This document shows, piece after piece, positions 10,971 to 23,711 of a DNA stretch of 64,000 bases. Each line of letters opens with the position of its first letter. Position 1 is the stretch's first letter. The notes below the pieces were generated by a model. It was not told the origin of the DNA. It saw only the letters and a program-made list of their open reading frames with translations, and made no database searches. Made by a program: the position numbers and the translations under genes. The stretch spans positions 99,807,739 through 99,871,738 of the forward strand of contig CM076259.1 in the NCBI GenBank assembly GCA_038380795.1. The letters are read 5' to 3'. Source of the DNA: Pyrocephalus nanus (Eukaryota; Chordata; Aves; Passeriformes; Tyrannidae).

Positions 10971-13900
10971 TTTAAAGTCTTTAGAAATCCATATAATATA
11001 CTCACTTATTCTCACAAATGAAAACAGAGTAAATGGGTTTACAATTTCAGAAAGGATCTGCCTCAAGCTCTCCAGACTCATAGGTTTCCTGTGACTAATT
11101 TACTTCATTTGGGCTTAGTGAAAACCATTTTTTACAAAAAAAAAATAAAAAAATCAGTCTTTAAACAGTGAGAAAGGAAACTTTTTATATCACATTAATA
11201 GTGCCTGTCATAGCATAATTTTGTCTTCACTAACAAATCAGGGTCTAGGGAACCAGGCCTTTCTGCTTCTCCTACTGCAGCAAAAGGTTACCTTCTCTAG
11301 CCCCTCACCCCTCCTGGTGGACCAGCTGACAGTGTCTTACCTTCAACAGCTCATTTCTATGCCAGTGGCTGCCAATTTGCCTTTGACTGGAGCAGAGTAC
11401 ATCAGGGCAAAGGGAGTCATCATCCACTCTAAAAAGATCTGCCACCTTTTGAGGTATAGGTGTGGGGGTTTTTTGTTCGGGTAGTTTTATTTCTTTTGTG
11501 TTTCTTTTCAGTAAGAGTTTGACTGCAGTTTGATGCTTAGGTGTTGAGAAATTTTTTTCTATCTTAGAATAATGAAAATAGTTTTGAGATTCAGAGGAAC
11601 ACAGAATATTTACAATGGAAAACTTTGTGATTATGTTTTGTGGATCGGCAGAAATAACTTACTGTGGTGCTTTGTGGACTTAGAGTCACTTTACTGTCCA
11701 AAGTACAATCAAAGATCATGCTGGTATTATCAGAGAACAGAAAATGTATTGCTTTTCTCACAGCTTTACCCTTACTTTAAAATTTTACAGCTTCTCTCTT
11801 TGAGATTTGCAAGATAACAGAGCCAGTGACTCTTGGAGACAATGAACTAACCCAGTTAGCCTTACATCAAGCCAATATAAAGCATCCGATGGTATTTCCA
11901 CGCCCTGCAACATGGGTTTAGAAGTCTTTGAATGTTATTTGACAGATGGCTCAAAAATATTATCATCCTTGTGTCTAAAAAATCTTCCCACCTTAATGTT
12001 GTTTTAATTCTTTTGAAATTCTTTGTTCAGCTTTGTTACTAACTTTAGATAATATGGCCATTTCCAGTTTCCTTTAGCAGCTTTCATGACTCCAGCTTAA
12101 AAGAGCATCATGGTTTGGTCATTTGTCCTGAGTCCGCTTTGATTTGTGTTATGACAAAGCACCTCCTGGTAGACAGATACATAATTAATGGTAATATGAG
12201 GCAGCTATTTCTCCTTTAATCTTTCTAGACTTCTGCAGAAAGCATTGTCAACCTTTTTATTTCCTTTTTTTCCCATTTTTTTTTCTATTTGACTATGCTT
12301 CTGGGCTTAAAGAAATAACAATATTTAAATAGCTCTTTAAAAAGATTGAAACCCTCTTTCATCCAAGATCTAAAATCCAGATTGTTATTTGCACCAGAAA
12401 TGAAGTAAAGGACCAAGATGCCATTGTGCTTGAAGCTTTAAAGACATGCACGGAATAGTCCTTGCTCAAAAGAGCCTTATGATCCAAGTATAGAAGAAGA
12501 GGCACTAGACAAAAAATTACGAAGGTAGCATAAGGAACTGATAAAATATGATTGGTCATCCTGGTAAGTAGGGCTTGCACACCTATGTACAGAAAAGAAC
12601 CTTCGTATTCCCTTGGATTTTGTGCTTAGAAAATCTTACAACAACGGTATGAAAAAATTCACAACTACAGTTCCAGAACAAGTATGCATAGACAGAAGAG
12701 CATTTGCAAATATTTCAAGTATATCTTTTTTAAAATTATAATCCCTTCAAACTGGGAGGCTGTATCCCTAAGAGGATGGAATTCTGACACTCTCAGTTTT
12801 CATTTGCAATGCAAGTTTTTTTGTTCATCCTGTACCTTTGGTAAGATGTGCAAGCTCCCATCTTCCTAATCAGCTTTGGCAACGGGTAGTCAGGAGTTGA
12901 AATCTTTAACTGAATCTGGCTTTTGATGGGTGGACTGGTGATTTCACAGCACAGTGTGGTAGTCACTGTATACAATGTGATTAAAACCCCTTCTATTTTC
13001 TGACTAGAAAAAAGTTCTTCAAAATGGTGCCTTTGTTTGTCTCTCACTTAGTACTTGTAGTACAACCTGTAAAACAGTAGAAACATGATCTAACAAAACA
13101 CTGAGGTAAAACAATGCAAGACGTAGCCTGCACTCATGACTTTTGATCATTTGCATTTTTGCAGAGTGAACTACGTCTGAAAATCAGTGTTTGTTATGTA
13201 TCCTATTGGTAACACAAGTTTGAATTGCAGTGATCTAGTCCTGTATTCAGGGAGACAACAGTAGAGTTCATCTCCTTTTCAGAGAAAGATGCCAGGCAAC
13301 TTTCTTCAAGGCAGATCGCTAGACACAACATTACAATCAGTCAAATTGGTTGATTGATGTTTTCCTGCTTTATATGGTTTTGATATTAAAAATTATATCA
13401 TCTGCCCTCCTGGGCCATTTGGCTGGTGCTGTCTGTCTCAGGTGCTTGCAGACCAAATGAATCTGATGTGCTGGTGATGGGGCCTAGGTCCTTTTGGAAT
13501 GCACTGGGGAATAAATCCACAACAGCTGCAAACAGGAATGGCAAAAGGAAAGCTGAAAATTAGCAAATATGACTACTTTAGAGAAGTACCCAAGAATCGA
13601 GAATAAAATGCTCTAAAGAGCAGAGATTATGATAGATAATTGGCTTAGTCTATAAAGAAAATTTGGAATAAACATTGAAAGGTTTGCTATATGATTTCTA
13701 CTGACTGAAGGGAAAAAATGATTATGTGTTTATATGGGATTAGTGGCAAATTTAGATCAATATTTTTAATTAAACTTGCAAGTGTTTGGGCATCACTAAA
13801 AGAAACAGATATGATGCTAGTATTTTTCAAGTGTCCATTGTGATTTTTATTAGCATAGCTATAAGATTGACATCTCCCAAGATTAAAAATCCTGAATAAA

Positions 13901-16900
13901 TTATCCAAGCCCATGGAACTGGCTTGCAGATGATGATATCTTAGCTATACTACTTGATATTTTTATCACCTGTAACTGTTCAGGAACACAGTCAATATTT
14001 TTTTTTTAGTTTCTCAATAAACAAGTACTTGATTTGTTCTGAATAAGAGCTGTATCCTGATGTAATAAGCTGGCTGTAATGTCAGATATTGAAAGACTCA
14101 AGATTGAATCTTGTAACTCCTTTGAATTGGGAGACTGACGTGTGTCAGAATAAGATGGGCTGAAGAAAGTGCTAGGATGCAAGAAGATAAAATTATAACA
14201 TTTTCCTCAAAACTCTTGTAGAAGATCTTATCTACACAGGGAAGGTGACAGAGCATTTTCCAGCTGAATGTTTGAAGCAGGAAAGGGAAGACATCATTCT
14301 CCAGACAGTGATGCTGTGTTTGTTCCTCTTAAAAAGTCTCTCACAAATGTGGGCCTTATTCTGCCAGAGGTCCATAAGGCCCACAATGAGAAGCAGGCCA
14401 GCGACAGAAGACACAAACAACCTGAGTTTGTCTCAGTAGCAAGATGTCTGATGTATCACATAATTCGGTGATTTATTAATGTTGCAGCATACACTGAAAC
14501 AATGCAAACTAGACAATTTGATCTCAAAAGACAAGATTCTGCTGGTTACCAGTATTCTCCTGAAAACAGAGATTCTAAAAGCCAGGCCAACCTGTTCGTG
14601 AAATGGCAGAGACTAGTCTAATTATATTCTAATTTCTGGACTGTCTTCTGTGGCAACTTCATCTGTTCTGTCTGCTTGACGGTGGCATAGGGCAACTCTA
14701 GGTCTAGATACAAAACAGTATGGTGTAATTCATGTGCCTTATTGGCCTGGCTTACATTAAGGTCAGGGGTTTTTATGTGACTAGAAAGCATAGATGCTGC
14801 AGAGACAATTTACTGGAGAGGTGAATCTTCATCATAGTTTCATTTCCATGAAATGATGCTGAAAACTTGCTTTTTTACTTTCTGACTGCATTTCTGTTTT
14901 GAACGTCCTTCCCCTGAGATTAATATGTGTGAAGAGGACTTCACAGAATACGAAAACAGGGCATCTATAATAGCCAATCCTGGAGTCAACAACTAGAAAG
15001 AAAACGAGGCTATCTCATATGAAGTGGACCCAGTTGACAGAGCAGATTGAATTTTTAATATTTTTTTTAAATTATAGCAGGCAACTGCAATATTTTTGTT
15101 GAACACAACTTTTCAAAATGTAGTAGTTATGGAACTATACATATCTAGTGATTTCTAGAAAGAAGAGAAATTGAAAACCAGGCAAACTGCATGCTTTCAA
15201 TTTCAACTTGAATGCTTCTCTTAGTACGGTTATGAAAGAGAATATAAAGGAAAGACCTCACTGATATTTTTGGGAGGTCTAAAACAGAAAAAAACCTCTC
15301 TTCAGTGTCTTTGGTTTGCATGGTGTTTTGAAGAACAAGTTCTTATGCCTGTATAAGTTAGGGACAGCCAGCTGTGAGTTACTTGACATCACAGATCTGA
15401 GTACTCCACTGAAGGAGGCATCAGGAAAAACAGGGAGGCACCAATAATTTATGAATCAGAAGTAAGGAGCACTACCCACTGTGGTTAGGAAAATATACTT
15501 ACCCACTACCTTACTGAGGAGCTTTTATTATAGGTCAAGAACATGGAGAATTTCACTTTGATTGAACCTCTGAAAACCTGTATCTTTCTGCATCAGAGCA
15601 AGTCAGTCCTTGGAGTGCTTTATTATAGGGAAAGGCTTGGGAAAAATCTCTAAGAGGGCCAACATGCCAGTGATTTGGCTCCTTATTTAGGATGTACCAA
15701 CTCCATCTAAATAAGGCTGCAGACATGCTGAGGTGTAATGTCCATGGCAATAACTGCTCCCAAGGCTGGTGCCTTTGAAAGGCTTTACTGGGAACTTACC
15801 ATAGAAAAATCCTTCTGAGGAAATCTCTGTGTCGACAATATTCTGCACAAAGATGTAACTTTGCTTACCACCCCCCAAAGAAGCCTAATTTTTCTCAGAT
15901 GGTTCCTTTCTTCTGGGAGAATCCTATCCACATGGGAAAAAGAATTCTTGAGTAGGTATAGAGCATGAAGACTGCCCTACTGAACAGAACTGGGTAAGAT
16001 GCATGAAAGGACATGAAATGCACATGTTCTCTGCATCCTTTAGTAGCTGGTGTCTACAGCAGTGATTTGTCTGGTAATGAGCTAAATAAAGAAAGAGAGT
16101 GTATCTTTGCTCATTACTTTGAAACAATTGAAACTAATTTTGCTAATAAATTAGATATGTTTAAGCTTTAGAAGCCTAGAAGGGAGGCAAGGACAGAGAA
16201 TAACAAGTAATTGTGAAAGGCTTGTGAAAAAACATGAGGATTTTCCCAGTGGAAGTTGACCCAAACATCCTACTAGTTCAGGAAAACTATTCTGAGAGAA
16301 AATCTATGGCTTTAAAGCTACAATCTCCTTTCTCTTTGCCAACTCTTCTACAGGAACTATATTTTTTACTTCTCGTGTTATGTGGGGCTTAGCATTTGTG
16401 TCCTTAGTTTCATCCTCAGTGATTGCTATTCCTGCAGGCTTTTTAAATTCATGTCTTCCTTTTCCCTAGACAGGTCGGTCCTGCTCAAGATGAGATGGTG
16501 CAAGAGGCAACATCCCCTTATGCTGCTTTCTAAAAAATATTATGAGTAAAGAAGTTTTCCCTTCTCTTCCTGTTTTCCCCACCAACTCTGGCACAGTTCG
16601 TAAAGTGATCTGTGCCTACTTGGTCAAACAGAGCTGTGGGTCATGTTGTAGAGAGTGTAGTGTTTCATTACAGTGACATTTGTCCCAAAGGTCTGCACAA
16701 TTGTCTTAGTCTCCTTAACCCCCTGTCTTGGGATATCTGGCCTCTCTCAGCAGCATTGTCCTTCCTCTTATCTGTAATTCTTTTTGCCTGTTAATCAATA
16801 GTTATAATCTCAATCAAAGATTTCTCATCATTAAATACTGGAGGACACTAAAACTCTACCTTTTTCTCATTATCTTTGTTTTTTACCATTTTGTTCTATT

Positions 16901-17800
16901 CCTCTGCCACCTTCATTTTTTTTCTCTTGTACTCCTGTGAGTTTCCTCTTTCCAAATGCTGCCTGACTTATCAGTACAGTGTCTGCAGCCGATAATACTA
17001 TTTGGATATCCTTTGTTCTTTACAGACACCTCCACTCTGATCTCCAGACTAGTGTCCTTGTTGCCTTCTTCCCCGTTGTGCTTGGCAGACTACAGCAAAA
17101 CTCCAGCTGGGAGCCAGATTTAAGTTTAACACCACGCTTATTCGTTATTCTTTCACTCTGGCTGTAACTCCTGCATAGTACTTGCTATTGCCATTTTTTT
17201 GCAGCTGCCGTGAGCCCAAGAGATAGGAGTGGGGTGTTTCCACAAAAAAAAATCCTATTATGTAGTGAAGTTTTATATGCCCAGCATGTTTTTGTTGAAC
17301 AGCCTTTCTCTCATGTCTTTCCTGGCTGATCAGGAATGCTTCAGATCTCCTCTGTGCTTAATGTCTGCTGCGTGCTCACCCTGGGAATGGGGCTGCCAGA
17401 GAGCACAGCAGAGAGTGATGTCCAGGTGTCTCTCTGAAACCGAATTAAATTAAAATACAAAGGATGTGTATGGAAAGGGCATATAAATCACTCAGACCCT
17501 TACCAAAGCCTGCACCCCCCCTTGCAGCTAATTAGAGCATTTAAAAAAGATAGGTCTAAGGAAGCAAGCTCTTGATTAAACCTAATCACACATCTGCTCC
17601 TTGGTAGATGTGATGTATAGACATTCTGAAATTTCCTTAATTATATTTGGATTCAGATGTGTCTTGTTTCCCTCTCTCCTTAGCTTGCTGCTACATGAGC
17701 TCCAACCCAGAAAACTCATTTATCTGTGGGATGTGTCCAGTGAGGGTGTTCTGAAGGTAAGTAACATGTAAAGGAACATGTGCCCTCTCAAATACAGAAA

Positions 17801-17830
17801 TACACATATGCATGCATATATGTATATATA
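17801..17830. repeat. Alternating Y-R tract with 14-bp palindrome
   Basis: Thirty bases alternate strictly between pyrimidine and purine. They contain the perfect palindrome ATATGCATGCATAT at 17806-17819. It is a simple-sequence tract; any structural role is speculative. Confidence 0.75.
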
Positions 17831-20012
17831 ACTATATATGCAAGAGTCTATAAATGTGTGCATCAGTACATAAAGAATCTGTAGGGACTGAGTGAAGGGC
17901 AGAAAAATGGGTGTCAACATTAGTTTCAGGCAGGTGAAGTTGATGGCAGTCAGTGATAGATGTTAATTCTTTTGTTTGTGTTTATGGAGTGTTTAGGTAA
18001 CTGCTGTCTGTTGCTCCCAGACATTAAGAAAAGAGGCCCACTTATTTTTTTTGTGCAAAAATAACAAGCGAGAAAGAGGTCAGAAAGGTTGATAAGGAGG
18101 TATAACAATCTTCAAATGACTTGTAGCTGTTGATACACAGGTCCTTAGTTAGAAGCTTAAATGAAAAAACTTGCGAGCTATAATGAGAACTTTTGCTTTT
18201 TCACAGTCTGAAAGGGAAGCTTTCTGAAACTGTGAATTTTAGCATAGATGGCCATGGATGGGTGATTTGAAATGATGCCATTATAAAGAGTAAATTCATA
18301 CTGATACTGAAATTATTGTTAGCAAAATTGACAGTAACAATAATACAAACATTATTATAGTACTAAAGCGTGTGACAAGTGCTTTGTGGGTATGTTGCAG
18401 CATTTGATACAGGAATTGCCTTTGTGAAGTGCAATGCAATTATTAAAATACCAACATGACTTTTTAAACTAATGTGAGCAAAAAGGTGAATGTTCACTTG
18501 GTACAGTAGATAAAGTTAATCATTTAAATGATTACTAACAAATAGTACAGGACACTTTAAACAGAGACCTGTTTGTAGAATGTTGACAATAGTAAGCAAT
18601 GTTAACTCCCAACACTATTTGTTTATTGTTACCATAGGTGCAATGGATGTTGTATAACAGAAATTATAAAGTCCTGTTTAAAATGATCTGCCTGTAAAAA
18701 TGTAGTTAGGAGATGCTGAAGAAATAAAAACTGCCTTATAATGTTAAAAAGCTTGCTTTTGTTGCAAATATATATTTTGGAAGAAGTCTATGGTATTTCT
18801 AATTGCACTTTGATTAACTTTTTGTGTACATTGAAATAATCTAGTCACATTTCTCTGTATTCTTTTAGTTAACAAAAGCAGGACAGTGCCATTGCTTTGC
18901 CACTTCTTCATGGCCTTTCAGGTTTAAAATTGATAACAAATACAAAAAGAGATTCCACAGGAATGGGCTACTAATGAGACTTACTCAAAACAACTGTTGA
19001 TATTGGTTTGACACACCTTGCTAGAATCCACACAGGTGAAGAAACAATCTGGTGTTTTAGCAAAAGAGTACCATTTTCTTTCTTGATATAACTGTAGTCA
19101 GATTAACCATCTTCTCTGTATGCAGTAGCACTCTGTTAACTCTTAAATAAAAGTGAATGTTGTGTCAAGATAACAAGTATAGATTTATTGAGGAAGAACA
19201 AGGTACATTCTTCAAATGTCTATGTGCTTAAAAGTCTGTCTATGAGAAGCAGGATGATCTATTCTTCACATTATCATGTTCTCCATCACAAGGAAAGATA
19301 ATTCTTTAATATGGGAAGTGAAAGTCAATTATAATGTAAAGGATAAAATGTTTTATAAAACATTTAAAAAATATAACAATAAGAAAACCACTCAATTTTA
19401 TCATCTAAATAATGCTTATTTTTGCCCAGTATATGGTATAAACCTCCTTTATACTTTAACTGACAGAATATAATGTTATGTCTATTTCAGGCATACAATA
19501 AGTATAAATTCCTTTCAGTAGAGTACTGGAACATGTATTCTAAAACCCAAGTGTCCTTAAAAGAGTAGCAAGTACAGTAAATGAGATATTTAATCTCTTT
19601 CATCTATATTAAATTTTTTAAAGTCAGGAGTCCAGGGGATTTTTGTCTCTAGCAAGTGGAACAGATGTTGTTTCACCTACACCTGGATACATCAAGTTTA
19701 AAAAGCAGCTACTGAAAGGGTAAAACTTTAAAGATTTAAACTTGCGTTAATACCAGGAAGAGGAAAGAAGTAAGATTTTGTCTATTGCTTTGGAGCACAT
19801 GGAAAATCTCTGGCTATGACTGAGATCGGTTTCTGCAGGCAAAGTGTAATTTTTCACCATTTCTGACCTTTTTTCCCCCTTTCTTGAAATCCCTTTTTGA
19901 TTCCCCATTGTAAAGCATAAAAGGTATACTCCTCATAGTAGCAGACCAGCCTTCACTCTGTGCAGGCTCAGAAGGAAGGACTCAGAGGAGGGACTTGAAA
20001 TTCACAGGGTTT

Positions 20013-20037
20013 TAGTAATTAATTAGTAATTAATTAG
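20013..20037. repeat. Short tandem repeat, 11-bp unit
   Basis: TAGTAATTAAT is present twice in direct tandem, followed by a partial third unit. Confidence 0.8.
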
Positions 20038-21074
20038 CAGGCAAGATTGATGGGTTTATTTTACAAACAAAAATGTTTTTCTTGCTGCATGCCAGGTATA
20101 CCACTGCTGGAACAGTGTAGTCCCCTTAGGTACATAAAATGTTTGGTTGATCCGAATTTCAAGAATGTGATATTGTTTCTCGAGATACAAATAGGACTTG
20201 GGCCTCAATATCCATTAAAAACTGTAAAACCTGCACTCTGTATCTTAAACCTCAACCTCCTTACAGAAAGGTGTCTGCTTCTACAGCTTTGGAAACAAAC
20301 CTACCTAATTTTTATAACTACCTGTACATGCATAAATTTTTCTGTTTTAATGTGCTGCCCCAGGCCTTAAGGTTCATGTTCTGTTTATAGGCTTATTTTT
20401 CTAATTGCTGAACAGCAGAAGCTCTCTGTGATTCACTCAGAGTGGGTAAATGCTTTCAGAATAGGTTTTTGTAATGAGTAATGCTTTTAGTGCTGCACTT
20501 CAGACAGCAGGTGCATTGATGATATAATTTCTGAACTTGTACAGTTGATTTTTTTTCTTTTCTGGTAGCATAAATTTTCATGAAATTTAAATAGGTGCAG
20601 TGGAAAATCAGGAGGAAAAAAAACCCAAACCACAAAATATTTTCTTTGGATTATGTGAAAAGTAAAATGCTTGACAGCCTATAGACTTGTTTGAAATAGT
20701 GAACTTTCTGTATGAAGACCAATGCTAAGAATTTTGTGTTTATTTTGTAAGTGTATTTTGTTTAGATATGGGTAAAAAATAATTTTTCAACTGTAAGTCT
20801 TTTCTTTTTGGAAGGAAAGAAAACACATGTCAACATTTTATTTGGCATGACTTTTGGACTAATTTGTAATAAGGTAGTGGTACACTTCCAGTAAAATCAG
20901 AGACACATCTAGAATTAATAAACTTACAAAGAAGAAAAAGGCCTCAGAGAAGGAAATTTTCCCATCTTTGAAGACAATAAAACTAAAAATTCCTAGTAAA
21001 TACATTTTTAGGGTAATTGCCTGCTGGAAACTCTTTGCTTTGCATGCTGACAAGACCTTTATTGCTAGGATGAG

Positions 21075-21462
21075 TAAAGATATGCCTGAACACTTGGAGT
21101 ACTGCACCCAGCTGTGGACTCCACAGCTCAGGAAAGACATGAAGCTGTGTGATGGCCCTGAAGATGGTTGAGGGCTGAAGAATCTCCAGGGCACCTCTCC
21201 TTAAAGACAGACTGAGAGAGCTGGGGCAACCTGTTCAGCCTAGAGAAGAGAAGACTCCAGGGAGACCTAAGAGCACCTTCCAGTACCTAAAGGGGTGCAA
21301 CAAAAGAGATGGAGAGGGACTTTTTGTACAAGGGCACGTAGTAGGACAAGGAGTAATGGATTTAAAGTAAAGCAGAGTATGTTTAGATTAGATATTAGGA
21401 GGAAATTTATTACTGTGAAGGTGGTGAGCACTGAAACAGGATGACCGGAAAGGAGGTGGATG
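21075..21462 (+). mobile_element. CR1 LINE fragment, ORF2 3' end into 3' UTR
   Basis: The plus strand follows the bird CR1 consensus over about 390 bases. It includes TGGAGTACTGCACCCAGCTG, the GAAGATGGTTGAGGGCTGAA segment, GAGAGAGCTGGGGCAACCTG, TTCAGCCTAGAGAAGAGAAG and GAGCACTGAAACAGGATGAC. These correspond to the last part of the CR1 reverse-transcriptase reading frame and the sequence just after it. The copy is truncated at both ends and lacks the terminal ATTCTRTG tail. Several small changes break the frame, so it is a dead fossil. No coding function is expected. Confidence 0.9.
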
Positions 21463-22316
21463 ACTGTTAGGGTAGGGTGGACGTCAGCAGATGACACCAT
21501 CCTTTTGGGTGTTATTGCAGTACTAAAGCTAGGGACCTATGCTGTTTTGACATTTTTATGAGGGTCAAATATATATATAAAACTTTCAGGGATAAATACT
21601 ACTTTTGTGTGGACAAAAATCTCAAGTCAGAAGTCAAATTCTGCGTTGAGTTTCCCTTTGATGTAGAAAGTCGTTTATGTCTTATGTCCATCTAAAACTA
21701 AAATGAAAGAAAGATTCTTAATGGAAACAGATTCCAGTTACACTTGACTAGTGAACCTAAAGCTGTAAAAAGTGTACAAAATTAAGAAAAAAATATGTTT
21801 ATTAGCCTTGGAAGTTTTTATGAACATGAGTTTAATGTGGCACAGACAAGGGGATGGCATGGATCATGAAGGATCAGTGTTCACAAAAATGGAGTCTGTG
21901 TCTCATAAACTCAAAATATTCTAATTAGTGAAACTGGGCAAGCATCTTGAAGTACGTGTTTGAATTTATAAATGGTATTTCTTTAGTTTGGTAAATTTAC
22001 CAAAAATTCAGTATTAGGTATCATCTTTGCTCATAGAATTGCTAAAACTGGAATTTCTAAATGTCTTTGGAAGAGCAGTGCCAGATTATTTACCTTGAAG
22101 GAAGAGTTGCCCCCCTCAGTTTGCAGGAGATCACCACTCTGAAGGGCAGTCCTGATTTCTTTCTTTAAACATTTAAAGTTATGACAAAGAAATCCTTCAG
22201 TGTACAAGCAAGGCCAAAATAAAAAAGGAAACCCTGCAGTCTCTTTCAATGTATATCCTTCATGACTACTTGTACATTTAAATTCTTAGAAACCTGAGAC
22301 AAAATGCTTCTTCCTT

Positions 22317-22340
22317 CAGGCTGTTGTAGCCAACAGCCTG
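22317..22340. repeat. Perfect inverted repeat, 10-bp arms, 4-base loop
   Basis: CAGGCTGTTG is followed by TAGC and then its exact reverse complement CAACAGCCTG. There is no T-run of terminator type and no RNA gene context, so chance or a decayed palindrome is the simplest explanation. Confidence 0.8.
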
Positions 22341-22502
22341 CCAAGTAGCCAACTCGTATGGCGCTTCTGAATCCTTCACAAACTGAACACACAGAACTGC
22401 AGAGGAGTGGGAGTTATTCTGCAGGATTTGTGGAGCCTTTGATGGGAAATGCACAGGGATTGAAGTTTATAGCTTTTTCTGCTTGTGGATTTTATTTTGT
22501 GG

Positions 22503-22523
22503 TTTTTTTTTTTTTTTTTTTTT
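22503..22523. repeat. Poly(T) tract, 21 bases
   Basis: Uninterrupted T21 followed by GTGGGGGGATTGGG. It could be the A-tail of a minus-strand retrocopy or a simple homopolymer. No retrocopy body was recognised beside it. Confidence 0.85.
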
Positions 22524-23577
22524 GTGGGGGGATTGGGTTTTTTGTTTTCTTTTTTGGTTGTTTTGTTTTTAATAATAAGTGTATCTGTTACTCTAAGGCA
22601 TAATGACCAGCTGGAAACAACATATGGTTTTCTTTATATCAGACACAAGATGTGACTGATTGCCTCTAAAGATAAGGGGTACACCATCATGTTTTGGAAC
22701 ATGAGTGGAAGTCTTCTGTGATAGCAGAAGATAGAGTGCTGTAGACATTTTTTATCAAAACCCATCTGCCATTGTTTTTGAAGCACAAGAGTGTTCTTTT
22801 CTTGTGAGGAGAAAGAAGACTGTCCCTTTGCAGTACAGAACTAAATTTACCTGTGAAATGCATGATTGTAACTTTCCAATATATAGTTTCATCTTGAACT
22901 GAAATTATGCACATATACAGACATGGATTTGAACTGTATGTGGGAATATTTTGAAACCAAAGGAAGCTGAAATGAAACATGTTGGTAAATCAGATTTCAT
23001 TTCCTGTAACCGTCTTCTTCCTTCCTTTGACCTTTAAAGTAATCAACACAATGGTTTCCATGATTTAATGTGTGTTTGTGCCTCATTCATTGATTTTTAC
23101 AGAAAGATTTTCCTCCATGAATTGGCCAGGCTTGTGTTGGACACCACTGACTGAGACTCTCTGGCTCATGCCTACCCAGAATCTGGCTTTGATTTCTTCT
23201 ATTAAAAAAAGAAAGGTCCAGGGGACTCCTCATCCTGATGTAACATTTTCTTCTCCCTTCCCAAACCAGAGTGAAAACTCCTCACTGAACCCTCCCTTTG
23301 TGGCTCTGACTACCCCTCTGTTTCCCAGGGTATGTAAAGCGTGGCACTTGCCTTCAGCCTTCCCCAAAATCACTGTGCTGCTGGTGGTTTGCAGAGAATG
23401 GAAGCACAAGGGGGCACGTGCAGGCTCCACAGGGAGGGGGTTTAGCTGATGGAAAGGAGACATGCAGAAATGTCAGGAGAGAGCCTGTTGCTCACCACAA
23501 TGATCTTCAGTATGTTCTGATCAGTTGTTCCTGCCCACAGGAAAGAAATAGTGAAAATTGACTGTAGTTCCTGAAGC

Positions 23578-23711
23578 AACTTAGTGCCATAGTCTAGTAA
23601 CCACAGTGGATCAAGGGATCAAGGTAGTGGATCAAGGGTAGTGGATCAAGGGTAGGAACTGAAGATCTCAAAGGTCTTTTCCAACCCGACTGATCCTGTT
23701 CTATGATTCTT
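23578..23711 (+). mobile_element. CR1 LINE 3' tail with internal tandem duplication
   Basis: The segment runs AGTGCCATAGTCTAGTAACC, then GATCTCAAAGGTCTTTTCCA, then ACCCGACTGATCC and CTATGATTCT. This is the ordering of a CR1 3' UTR. Between them AGTGGATCAAGGG is repeated three times (about 23605-23653), the last two copies in a 14-base tandem. That expansion is not expected in the CR1 consensus and probably arose by slippage within this copy. The body of the LINE is missing. Confidence 0.75.

Larger units (their letters stand above)
10971..21074. other. Intergenic, AT-rich, no gene recognised
   Basis: About 10 kb in which I can name no repeat family, exon or RNA gene. Homopolymer and AT-rich patches are scattered through it. 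A 30-base alternating pyrimidine-purine tract lies at 17801-17830, and an 11-base unit (TAGTAATTAAT) repeats about 2.3 times at 20013-20037. Open frames are short and unlike known proteins. Old, decayed repeats could be present but are not visible by eye. Confidence 0.55.
21463..23577. other. Intergenic, no gene recognised
   Basis: No exon or named repeat is seen. A perfect 10-bp hairpin lies at 22317-22340 and a T21 run followed by G-rich sequence at 22503-22531. Confidence 0.55.

Noticed and set aside
10416..11081. 221-codon minus-strand open frame
   Set aside because: It reads straight through the CR1 3' UTR fragment at 10853-10970, which is non-coding in CR1; translation has no recognisable domain.
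22031..22110. Possible minus-strand CR1 tail (TCATAGAATTGCTAAAACTGG)
   Set aside because: Only the first 20 bases resemble the CR1 end and the rest does not follow the consensus.
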